Source: Candidatus Bathyarchaeota archaeon | GTDB lineage: Archaea; Thermoproteota; Bathyarchaeia; Bathyarchaeales; Bathyarchaeaceae | Length of the DNA: 12,308 nt | Reading direction: 5' to 3' | NCBI GenBank assembly: GCA_029883255.1 | Contig: JAOUJL010000027.1 | Coordinates: forward strand, 1 to 12,308 | Shown: positions 5,919-11,321 of the stretch, piece by piece | How positions within the stretch are numbered: the stretch's first letter is position 1 | Layout of the letters: the number at the start of each line of letters is the position of its first letter | Made by a program: the position numbers and the translations under genes | Notes under the pieces: generated by a model | What the model was told of the DNA's origin: nothing | What the model saw: the letters and a program-made list of their open reading frames with translations, nothing else | Database searches by the model: none

Positions 5919-6510
5919 CAAACGGCTAAAATCCCTTACGAGAATAGGAGTAAAACCGGCGTTTAACCATATACCAAAATCAGAGATAGCTGAAGAGAAA
6001 CCTTTCATACCGCCTGCAAAAGCTGTAGAAAAGATCGAAGTTGAACTGGAAGAAGTCAAAGAGTTTACTAGAGAGGTTAATCGGGCAGCGAAGAACCTGT
6101 GGATGAAAGCAATGAAGGCAGGAGCAAAAGGTCTCCTCATAGAAGACCTCCTGGAAGAATCGATCCTAGAAGGCTATTCTCAAAACATCGTTAAGGCTGC
6201 CATAAACAACCTTGAAAAAGCTGATCAAATCTACAAATTTAGTTGGGATCGCATCGCCTCAGTAGCAAGTATGTCCAGCCTAAAAGAAAAAGAAGACAAA
6301 AATGTGTTCGAAGTGGAGGTTGAAAAGGTCTTACCGGGAAGAGCTGTGTGCATAGTCAACAAGAAGTGGAGAGCTAGACTTGTTCCAGAAGAATATGAAG
6401 GCCCTCCCAACCTGATAAAAAAGAACATGAGGTTCAAGGCTAGAGGCACCCTCTACCACGAAGGAAAAGCCCTCTGCATACAAGTGCGAAGAGTCACCGA
6501 AATTCTCTAG
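5824..6510 (+). CDS. C-terminal part of the Hef-type helicase, downstream of the frameshift
   Basis: This frame continues the helicase. The homology starts before the GTG at 5824: from about 5725 the frame encodes PAVDLVVFYEPIPSEIRFI and motif VI QRKGRTGR (5782-5805), then VILAAKETYDIAYLYASQRR. Past the helicase core are a charged linker, a winged-helix-like segment (about residues 95-140 of this ORF, from KNLWMKAMKAG to KADQIYKFSW) and a beta-rich, OB-like tail (VFEVEVEKVLPGRAVCIV to the end). Archaeal Hef in Euryarchaeota ends in an XPF-type nuclease (ERKxxxD motif) plus a tandem helix-hairpin-helix. None of that is here, so this is a nuclease-free form. The ORF is unlikely to be translated independently, because GTG 5824 lies inside the helicase domain. 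Confidence 0.8.
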   Translation: MILAAKETYDIAYLYASQRRVEKMKGIVTSLNKRLKSLTRIGVKPAFNHIPKSEIAEEKPFIPPAKAVEKIEVELEEVKEFTREVNRAAKNLWMKAMKAGAKGLLIEDLLEESILEGYSQNIVKAAINNLEKADQIYKFSWDRIASVASMSSLKEKEDKNVFEVEVEKVLPGRAVCIVNKKWRARLVPEEYEGPPNLIKKNMRFKARGTLYHEGKALCIQVRRVTEIL

Positions 6511-6526
6511 GCGCACGCGCGCATGT
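6511..6526. repeat. 16-bp alternating purine-pyrimidine tract at the helicase stop codon
   Basis: GCGCACGCGCGCATGT begins at the base after the TAG stop. Further tracts lie at 6538-6546 (CGCGCGCAT) and 6616-6626 (GCGCGCGCGCA). This spacer therefore carries the GC form of the boundary tracts instead of the GCATGC form. Confidence 0.75.
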
Positions 6527-6566
6527 TAAAACTAAATCGCGCGCATTTTACTCACGGTTTCTCGTC

Positions 6567-6572
6567 TTTTTT
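6567..6572 (+). terminator. T run after the helicase
   Basis: Six T residues in CGTCTTTTTTAAATAG, about 57 bases after the helicase stop codon, could terminate transcription. The overlapping TTTAAATAG could alternatively be a TATA box for the structured stretch that follows. Confidence 0.35.
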
Positions 6573-6587
6573 AAATAGCCCTCTGCT

Positions 6588-6645
6588 TGTAGAAACTGTA
6601 GTAGCATCAGGTTTGGCGCGCGCGCAAGAAGCAACAGTCTACAGA
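6588..6645 (+). other. Possible stem-loop region in the spacer
   Basis: TGTAGAAACTGT (about 6590-6601) can pair with ACAGT-CTACA (about 6634-6643) with a two-base bulge. The loop holds the self-complementary GCGCGCGCGC. Near the 3' arm is a tandem near-repeat, AGTCTACAGA / AGTCTTCAGA. I see no tRNA or known RNA fold. It could be a small RNA or chance folding. Confidence 0.25.
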
Positions 6646-6735
6646 ATAGTCTTCAGAGAAAAGTGATTGGAAAAATCAAGACATATCAAAACAACAAAAA
6701 ACAAGAATAAGGGTTCTTTCAATCGTTACGCAAAA

Positions 6736-6746
6736 GATTTTATTAG
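6736..6746 (+). promoter_or_regulatory. Probable promoter of the mobile operon
   Basis: GATTTTATTAG is a TATA-like box. Initiation about 25-30 bases downstream (near 6770) would give a leader of about 150 bases before the first gene, containing the hairpins and GGTGT repeats. Confidence 0.4.
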
Positions 6747-6768
6747 CCGAAGATACCGATTATTATTT

Positions 6769-6900
6769 GGTGTCTTTTTTCAGCGAGGTGTCTCAGGGGC
6801 AGCTTATGAGCTGAACCACGTGTGTGTGGTGTTTTAGCTTCTCCAAGGTGTGGGAGAAAGAGAGAGCATAGACTGACCTTCGCAGGGTGTTAGTCAAGTT
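6769..6900 (+). promoter_or_regulatory. Leader with five GGTGT words and four small hairpins
   Basis: GGTGT occurs at 6769, 6787, 6828, 6847 and 6886, with spacings of 18, 41, 19 and 39 bases, so the paired arrangement repeats with a period of about 58-59 bases. Interleaved inverted repeats are CAGCT-TATG-AGCTG (about 6800-6813), ACCAC-GTGTGT-GTGGT (about 6815-6830), TTCTCC..GGAGAA (6839-6858) and an imperfect GACT..ACC/GGT..AGTC stem (about 6871-6894). It could be a binding array for the HTH or ParB-domain protein of the operon, or a structured RNA leader. None of the stems is long. Confidence 0.4.
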
Positions 6901-6921
6901 TGAGTAAAAAAGGGGTGCACC

Positions 6922-7341
6922 TTGAATCTTAAGATCCTTAAGAGGAGGGCTGAGATGTTGGATGCGGTTAGTACGGGGCTTCATCCTTCTGCTGTTGTTG
7001 CTCAGTTGGCGGAGAAGTATGGGGTTACGGAGCGTGCTTTGTGGAGTGATTGGCAAAGGCGGGAGAAATGGGTTCCTGTGCTTTTGAGTTTGGAGAAGTA
7101 TGCAGAGTTTGGTGAGATGATTGAGCAGAAGTTGGGTGCGGTTCAGAAGGCTGCGTGGAGCATCTATTTGAAGGCAAGTAACGATAGCGCGAGAGTAGGG
7201 GCTCTTAGAACTGTTCTTGATGCTTTGGAGATTCATAGGGATATTGTTCAAACGCGAGATGTTATAGATCGGCTGGGCAGGTTGGAGGAGGTGGCGCAGG
7301 AACAGAAGATGCATAGGGGGCATGGGAGGTCATTGCATTGA
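6922..7341 (+). CDS. Small-terminase-like helix-turn-helix protein
   Basis: The 139-residue protein opens with a basic helix and a helix-turn-helix: SAVVAQLAEKYGVTERALWSDWQRREKW (about residues 23-50), where GVTERALWSDW is the recognition part. A helical body follows (LLSLEKYAEFGEMIEQKLGAVQKAAWSIYLKASNDSARVGALRTVL, then LEIHRDIVQTRDVIDRLGRLEEV). HTH plus helical oligomerisation region is the layout of phage small terminase subunits, which select viral DNA for packaging, and similar proteins occur in archaeal proviruses. A plain HTH regulator is the alternative. Start TTG 6922 has GGGGTG five bases upstream. ATG 6955 with GAGGAGG eight bases upstream is a strong second candidate but would trim the first basic helix. 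The stop overlaps the start of the next gene. Confidence 0.65.
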   Translation: MNLKILKRRAEMLDAVSTGLHPSAVVAQLAEKYGVTERALWSDWQRREKWVPVLLSLEKYAEFGEMIEQKLGAVQKAAWSIYLKASNDSARVGALRTVLDALEIHRDIVQTRDVIDRLGRLEEVAQEQKMHRGHGRSLH

Positions 7342-7853
7342 AAGCGTCGATCATTAAGAGGGTTGAGAAGCTTGAGGAGCAGTTAAAGCCGTCTGAGCCA
7401 AAACCGCCGCCCTTCGACTATGATCTTTTGATTGAAAGCGAGAGGGCGTACTTCAGTAAGGAGTTAACTCTCTTGCGCACTAAGGCGCGGGAGCTTGGTT
7501 ACGGAGACAAGAACAACAAGGTTAGCTGGTTCGACTTGCGAGGTTGTGATCCGGTCTGGAACGAAGAGGTGAGAATGGAATGTTTAGAAGCCTTAAACGA
7601 TGAAGAAATGCAGATCATCGAAACCTTTCATAAGATTGTGGAGAAAGGCTGTCGTTTGACCGCCATTTTGTCAGAAGACGAGAAAGCTATCGTTAAGAAG
7701 TATAACCATGTGGTTACGTTTTTCGGAAACAGCTTGATGATGAATGCTGCTGAAAAAGGCTGGTCTGAAGGTCACGCTAGAGAAGAGTTGGAAGAGCTAA
7801 GGGTTCTCTATGAGCAAATCATGGCTAAGCATGGAGAGAGGATCTATGAGTAA
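7338..7853 (+). CDS. Unknown helical protein with N-terminal KLE motif (mobile operon, gene 2)
   Basis: I do not recognise a family. The product is 171 residues, mostly charged and helical. It begins MKASIIKRVEKLEEQLKPSEPKPPP, a short amphipathic helix followed by a Pro-rich hinge. A middle region carries WFDLRGCDPVWNEEVRMECLEAL, and a long C-terminal helical stretch ends REELEELRVLYEQIMAKHGER. There is no signal peptide or membrane segment. Start TTG 7338 overlaps the stop of the previous gene (TTGA), with GGGAGG eight bases upstream, so the two are translationally coupled. The next gene starts eight bases before this stop (ATGAGTAA). Position between a terminase-like HTH gene and a ParB-ABC gene suggests a structural or adaptor protein of the same element. 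Confidence 0.65.
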   Translation: MKASIIKRVEKLEEQLKPSEPKPPPFDYDLLIESERAYFSKELTLLRTKARELGYGDKNNKVSWFDLRGCDPVWNEEVRMECLEALNDEEMQIIETFHKIVEKGCRLTAILSEDEKAIVKKYNHVVTFFGNSLMMNAAEKGWSEGHAREELEELRVLYEQIMAKHGERIYE

Positions 7854-8208
7854 CCTGGCGATTCTGAGGCGACTTAAGAAGCTGGAGAAAGTTTTCGCGG
7901 TGGAGCCCAGAGACGACTGGCTGGACATCGTAATGTGGACCGGATCAGACGGCGGAGTATTTGGACATGCGCATTGCCGTTTTTCTAGAAGTAGAAATCG
8001 AACTGAATGGATACCTTGCTCAGACGAAGAAGAAATCGAAATTATGCGTGGGCACTATGAAAAAGACAGTCATAGGCTCTATGGTAAAGGTCCTAGAGTG
8101 TCTTTTAGGGAGTATCTTGAGCGTTTCAGCTATCTTGGGTCTGAAGAACTGGGTGTTAAAAGAAAAGAGATTATTGAACGGTTGAAGGGTGAAATAGACG
8201 GAACCTGA
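7846..8208 (+). CDS. Unknown small protein with N-terminal KLE motif (mobile operon, gene 3)
   Basis: The 120-residue product is from no family I can name. It begins MSNLAILRRLKKLEKVFAVEP, which matches the pattern of the preceding protein's start (IIKRVEKLEEQL): hydrophobic pair, Arg/Lys, hydrophobic, KLE. A compact middle follows (WLDIVMWTGSDGGVFGHAHC) with a His/Cys pair, then an acidic stretch (CSDEEEIEIMRGHYEKD) and a charged helical end (VSFREYLERFSYLG to the stop). Start ATG 7846 has GAGAGGA just upstream and overlaps the previous stop. An in-frame ATG at 7810 lies inside the previous gene and is less likely. Only one base separates this stop from the TTG of the next gene. Confidence 0.6.
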   Translation: MSNLAILRRLKKLEKVFAVEPRDDWLDIVMWTGSDGGVFGHAHCRFSRSRNRTEWIPCSDEEEIEIMRGHYEKDSHRLYGKGPRVSFREYLERFSYLGSEELGVKRKEIIERLKGEIDGT

Positions 8209-8209
8209 C

Positions 8210-9823
8210 TTGATTCCTCCTGCTGAGCTTGTTGATGTTGAGAGGCTTCGGGTGGATGGTGAGAATCCTAATCGGATGTCGGCTAGGCAGTTTAAAGCCT
8301 TGAAGAAGAGTGTTCAGCGTTGGGGTTTCATTGTACCGATCATAACGAATAAGGACTATTTAGTGGCTGATGGTGAACATCGCCTAAGAGCTGCACAGGA
8401 CCTAGGCATGAAGCAGGTCAGTGTGGTTAGGCTGCCTGTGGATGATGTGGATCGCCGTTTGTTGAGGCAGGTTATGAATAAGATTCGTGGTGAAAATGAT
8501 CTTTTTCTGGATGCGGAGGAATACTATCGGATTGTTTCTGAGGATTCTCGTGATCTGATTAGGGAATTGTTGAATGAGAGTGATCTTAGAATTGATAATT
8601 TGTTGAAGCTTCGGGAGCCATTTGAGTATAGTGATGAAGAGCTGAGGATCGTTGCGGAAAGGTTTGCGACAAGAGTTGAGAGTAGTAGGCTTGATAGAAG
8701 ATGGGAAGAAGTTCATCTAGGAGAGCCGTTGACGCTGAAGTGTCATGTTGAGTTTTCTACTAGGGCTGAGGTTACGAAGAGAATCTTGGCTGTGTGTGAG
8801 GCTTTTGGGCTCGGTGTTGATGAGTCTCAGCATTTTATGGTTTTTGACGATTTTTCTCTTGATTTTTGCAGAGGCAACTTGATTTATCTTACTGGTGATT
8901 CAGGTGGAGGGAAGACCCTTCTTCTTAAGGCTTTCAAAGAGTTTTTCGGTGACGAAGCTTTACGGTTGAGTGATTTAGAGATAGATCCTGATGAAATCCT
9001 TGTTGAAGGTGTTGGAAGAGACGTAAAAGAAGCCATTGAAACCTTAAGTCTGTGCGGTTTGAACGATGCCTTTCTTTTTCTGCGTAAATATAAGGAGTTG
9101 AGTGATGGACAAAAATATCGTTACAAACTCGCCAAGCTGATGGATAGCAAAGAAAAGAGCGTTTGGATTATTGATGAGTTTTGTGCGACGCTTGACCGTG
9201 TTATGGCTTGTATTATTGCGTTTCTGATTCAGAGGGTCGCTAGGAAATATGGAAAGACTGTTGTAGTGGCGACGACGCATCGTGATCTTATAGAAGATTT
9301 TCAGCCAGACATCATAATTGAGAAGGGGTTCGAGAGAGACGTTGGGGTTACGAGGAATGATTTCTCTCCTAGGAGATGTAACATCTACAACGATATCTGC
9401 ATAGAGAAAGCGAGCATTGAAGACTACAAGAAGTTGAGCCGTTTTCACTACAGAACTAAAGATGAAAACAAGTCTGAGAGTCTCAAGATAAGAGACTGCT
9501 ACAAGCTTCTTTTTAATGATAGCTTAATTGGAGTTCTTGTTTATTCTCGTTCCTATCTTAATTTGAAGCCTAGAGATTTTGAGGCTAAGTCGGAGATGTT
9601 CAAAGGTAAGAGGGGTAAGAGGATCTATCTTAAGAAGTTGAAGACTAGAGAGTTAACGAGTGAATTGCATGAGTTTTTTATGCGTAAGGTGAGGGTTCCC
9701 CGGTTTCGGCATGGTAATAAACAAGAGGTTGAGTCGTTGATTAATGAAGAGGCTATTCTGTTGGCTTTGTTTTTGAGGGGTAAGAGGGATAGTTGGGTTC
9801 CTAGAATTGCGTTTCCTTCTTAG
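8210..9823 (+). CDS. ParB/Srx - ABC ATPase - GNAT-like fusion protein
   Basis: The 537 residues hold three regions. (1) A ParB/Srx domain, about 1-95, has the DGEHR box (54-58) followed by RAAQDLGMKQVSVVRL. This fold binds DNA or nucleotides and in some families cuts DNA. (2) An ABC-type ATPase, about 215-375, has Walker A GDSGGGKT (229-236), signature LSDGQ (297-301), Walker B VWIIDE (318-323), D-loop ATLD and H-loop His357, all intact. There are no membrane segments, so it is a soluble, non-transporter ABC. (3) A C-terminal region, about 390-537, whose first part (ICIEKASIEDYKKLSRFHYR, then YKLLFNDSLIGVLVYSRSYLNLKPR) resembles the acetyltransferase domain of COG2401, the archaeal 'ABC ATPase fused to acetyltransferase', related to phage Mom-type proteins. 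The usual acetyl-CoA loop (R/QxxGxG) is not visible and the tail is basic. Start TTG 8210 is one base after the previous stop, with no close ribosome-binding site, so translation is probably coupled. A role in modifying or handling element DNA is inference. Confidence 0.8.
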   Translation: MIPPAELVDVERLRVDGENPNRMSARQFKALKKSVQRWGFIVPIITNKDYLVADGEHRLRAAQDLGMKQVSVVRLPVDDVDRRLLRQVMNKIRGENDLFLDAEEYYRIVSEDSRDLIRELLNESDLRIDNLLKLREPFEYSDEELRIVAERFATRVESSRLDRRWEEVHLGEPLTLKCHVEFSTRAEVTKRILAVCEAFGLGVDESQHFMVFDDFSLDFCRGNLIYLTGDSGGGKTLLLKAFKEFFGDEALRLSDLEIDPDEILVEGVGRDVKEAIETLSLCGLNDAFLFLRKYKELSDGQKYRYKLAKLMDSKEKSVWIIDEFCATLDRVMACIIAFLIQRVARKYGKTVVVATTHRDLIEDFQPDIIIEKGFERDVGVTRNDFSPRRCNIYNDICIEKASIEDYKKLSRFHYRTKDENKSESLKIRDCYKLLFNDSLIGVLVYSRSYLNLKPRDFEAKSEMFKGKRGKRIYLKKLKTRELTSELHEFFMRKVRVPRFRHGNKQEVESLINEEAILLALFLRGKRDSWVPRIAFPS

Positions 9824-9837
9824 TTTTCCTCTTTTTT
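9824..9837 (+). terminator. T-rich terminator after the ParB-ABC gene
   Basis: TTTTCCTCTTTTTT follows the stop codon directly and probably ends the operon transcript. A 12-bp alternating purine-pyrimidine tract (TGCGCGTGCATA, 9837-9848) follows at once. Confidence 0.55.
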
Positions 9838-9893
9838 GCGCGTGCATAGACGATTTTTCCACATAGGGCACTTTTCAAGTTCTCAGAATGGTT

Positions 9894-10496
9894 TCAACTA
9901 GTCTTGATTTTGGATTTAAGGTATTGTGGGAATTCATGGATATAATCTTTGAACTCTCTAACTTCTGCATCGCTTTCAATGACTTGATTCAATATTCTGT
10001 TCTTATTTGGCACTTCATCTAATTCATATAACCAACTTTTTACTGGTTCCTTGAAGTGTCTATAATATTCTGTGGCCTTCTGGTCAAATTCGTTATAAAT
10101 TAAACCAACGTTACCCTTGTATTTTTCCCATAGCTCTTTAATTCTATTTGGGTGTCTAGTTAAGTCAATAAGGTGAGCAAATTCGTGTGCAAATATTGCT
10201 GTGACAAACTTTGCTTCGATAACCTCAGGGAATAATAAGGAAATGAAAAAAGCAGCATGTTTTTCCTCAAATGGATCTGGAAACACTTCATTGAACACAA
10301 AAATCTCACGGTCTGGTAAGACTATTTTTCGCACGAAAGGAATAACATAAATCTTTGGTAGATAGTCTGATTTTGAAACGATTATTGGAGAACTTCTCAA
10401 GGCATCTTGATAACAGTTCTTGATTTTGCTTAGGACTTTTTTGAACCTAACAATTGAATCTTTGTCAAGATATAAAGAGTTAATCTCTATCAGCAT
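9894..10496 (-). CDS. HExxH zinc metallopeptidase-like protein
   Basis: From ATG 10496 the product is 200 residues. It carries a zincin motif, FAHEFAHLIDL, with the two His and the catalytic Glu of HExxH at about residues 104-108. NEFDQKATEYY, about 30 residues on, can supply a third acidic zinc ligand, as in ImmA/IrrE-type and related gluzincins. No signal peptide or membrane helix is evident, so it should be cytoplasmic. The ATG is chosen because AGGTG lies six bases upstream; an upstream TTG at 10511 adds only five residues. The gene is visibly AT-rich compared with its neighbours, suggesting recent acquisition. It is divergent from the winged-helix gene, an arrangement resembling the repressor/anti-repressor-protease pairs of integrative elements. 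The substrate is unknown. Confidence 0.7.
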   Translation of the reverse strand: MLIEINSLYLDKDSIVRFKKVLSKIKNCYQDALRSSPIIVSKSDYLPKIYVIPFVRKIVLPDREIFVFNEVFPDPFEEKHAAFFISLLFPEVIEAKFVTAIFAHEFAHLIDLTRHPNRIKELWEKYKGNVGLIYNEFDQKATEYYRHFKEPVKSWLYELDEVPNKNRILNQVIESDAEVREFKDYIHEFPQYLKSKIKTS

Positions 10497-10756
10497 TTGA
10501 CACCTTCCCAATACCAGTTAGTTCTTTTGGTTTTGCTAAAAACGCTTGGGTTTGGGATATGATCCAAATATGCCGCGGTGGAAAACCCGCTCCTGCTGAG
10601 AGGCACAGTTGTCGTTGTTTTCTGAATTCCTCGCTTACCAACAACAACTCCGCGCTGCTTTCAGAACTCAGATAGACACGAGGGAGGGGGGGTATAGGGG
10701 GCTCTATAGAGAGAGGTATAGATGTATACATTTTTAATTAAATGTAGCTACATATA
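10497..10756. promoter_or_regulatory. Divergent intergenic region with palindromes
   Basis: No convincing gene lies here. It contains TTCTGAA (about 10619) with TTCAGAA about 40 bases on, a G-rich run near 10680-10700, CTATAG/TATAG repeats, an AT-rich box TTTTTAATTAAATG (about 10731-10744) that could be the TATA of the winged-helix gene, and the perfect 12-bp palindrome ATGTAGCTACAT (10742-10753). That palindrome is positioned to block transcription if bound. Confidence 0.5.
10742..10753. promoter_or_regulatory. Perfect 12-bp palindrome, probable operator
   Basis: ATGTAGCTACAT is its own reverse complement. It lies between the TATA-like element and the GTG start of the winged-helix gene, a classic place for autorepression by a dimeric regulator. 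Confidence 0.45.
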
Positions 10757-11038
10757 GTGATAAGGGGCTTTTTGAGAGGACGAGGACCGCCACCAGGGGC
10801 GAGATACTGCGACTTCAAAACGCTCATCAGCTTTCTACAGCTGTTCCGGAAAGCACCCTTAACCGTTTATCGCCTCTACCATGAATCCGGTCGAGGATGG
10901 GACCTCAAAAAAATCTATCGCTACCTCAGATACTCCGCTGACTTGAAACTCCTGGAAATTGACCATGTGGAAAAGATGCCCGGGCCTCTTCCAGCTAAAT
11001 GGTGGCGACTCACGCAGCGAGGGCAGGATAGCGCATAA
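10757..11038 (+). CDS. Winged-helix DNA-binding protein, 3' end fused to integrase sequence
   Basis: The 93-residue protein reads as a winged helix-turn-helix regulator of PadR/MarR-like size: helix 1 FKTLISFLQLFRKAPL, helix-turn-helix TVYRLYHESGRGWDLKKIYRYLRYSADLKLL, wing EIDHVEKMPGPLPAKWWRLTQRG. Start GTG 10757 may be leaderless, given the TATA-like element about 25 bases upstream; TTG 10772 with AAGGGG before it is an alternative. The last codons (QDSA, stop 11036-11038) overlap the first recognisable codons of the integrase fragment in another frame, so the original C-terminus may have been lost at a recombination junction. Its location beside a metallopeptidase and an integrase stump suggests it controlled the element. 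Confidence 0.55.
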   Translation: MIRGFLRGRGPPPGARYCDFKTLISFLQLFRKAPLTVYRLYHESGRGWDLKKIYRYLRYSADLKLLEIDHVEKMPGPLPAKWWRLTQRGQDSA

Positions 11039-11321
11039 ACTTCAGAATCCACGGATCAACCGCATAACTTTCCATACCTTGCGACATTGGGGTGCAACCA
11101 TGGAATACCATCGAACCAAAGACATCCTACACGTCAAAGAGAGACTTGGACACAGAAACATAAACAGCACGTTGATCTACACGCACTTAGTGAACTTTGA
11201 AAGCGACGAATACCACACCGCAACATCTAAAAGTCTAGAGGAAGATGAAGAACTTCTCAAGGCAGGATTCGAATATGTCACGGAAAGAGAAGACGTCAAA
11301 ATCTTCAGAAAGCGCAAATGA
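10959..11321 (+). pseudogene. C-terminal fragment of a tyrosine recombinase/integrase
   Basis: From about codon 23 (11025) the peptide RIAHKLQNPRINRITFHTLR is typical of an archaeal phage-integrase family. The catalytic C-terminal half is intact: HTLRH (His and second Arg), LGH (His) and IYTH (nucleophilic Tyr), followed by the conserved FESDEYHTATSKSLEE and the native end FEYVTEREDVKIFRKRK. The N-terminal DNA-binding domain and the first catalytic Arg are absent. Upstream of 11025 this frame is a shadow of the winged-helix gene. The fragment cannot be an active integrase alone and marks a decayed or rearranged integration site. The downstream Ftr ORF overlaps its end. Confidence 0.8.

Noticed and set aside
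6500..6760. tRNA gene as the integration target
   Set aside because: A GGTTC-like string near 6713 suggested a T-arm, but no acceptor, D-arm or anticodon stem can be folded around it, and no tRNA-like end repeat appears near the integrase fragment.
6793..7323. Minus-strand ORF of 176 codons opposite the HTH gene
   Set aside because: The composition (Pro, Leu, Asn, Thr, Arg runs) is that of an antisense shadow, and the plus-strand frame has a coherent HTH protein with ribosome-binding site and coupled neighbours.
9044..9448. Minus-strand ORF of 134 codons within the ABC ATPase
   Set aside because: The plus strand carries all ABC motifs in this interval; the antisense frame has none.
10480..10731. 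Minus-strand ORF of 83 codons in the divergent spacer
   Set aside because: Low-complexity Ser/Pro/Leu start, overlap with the metallopeptidase start, and no ribosome-binding site.
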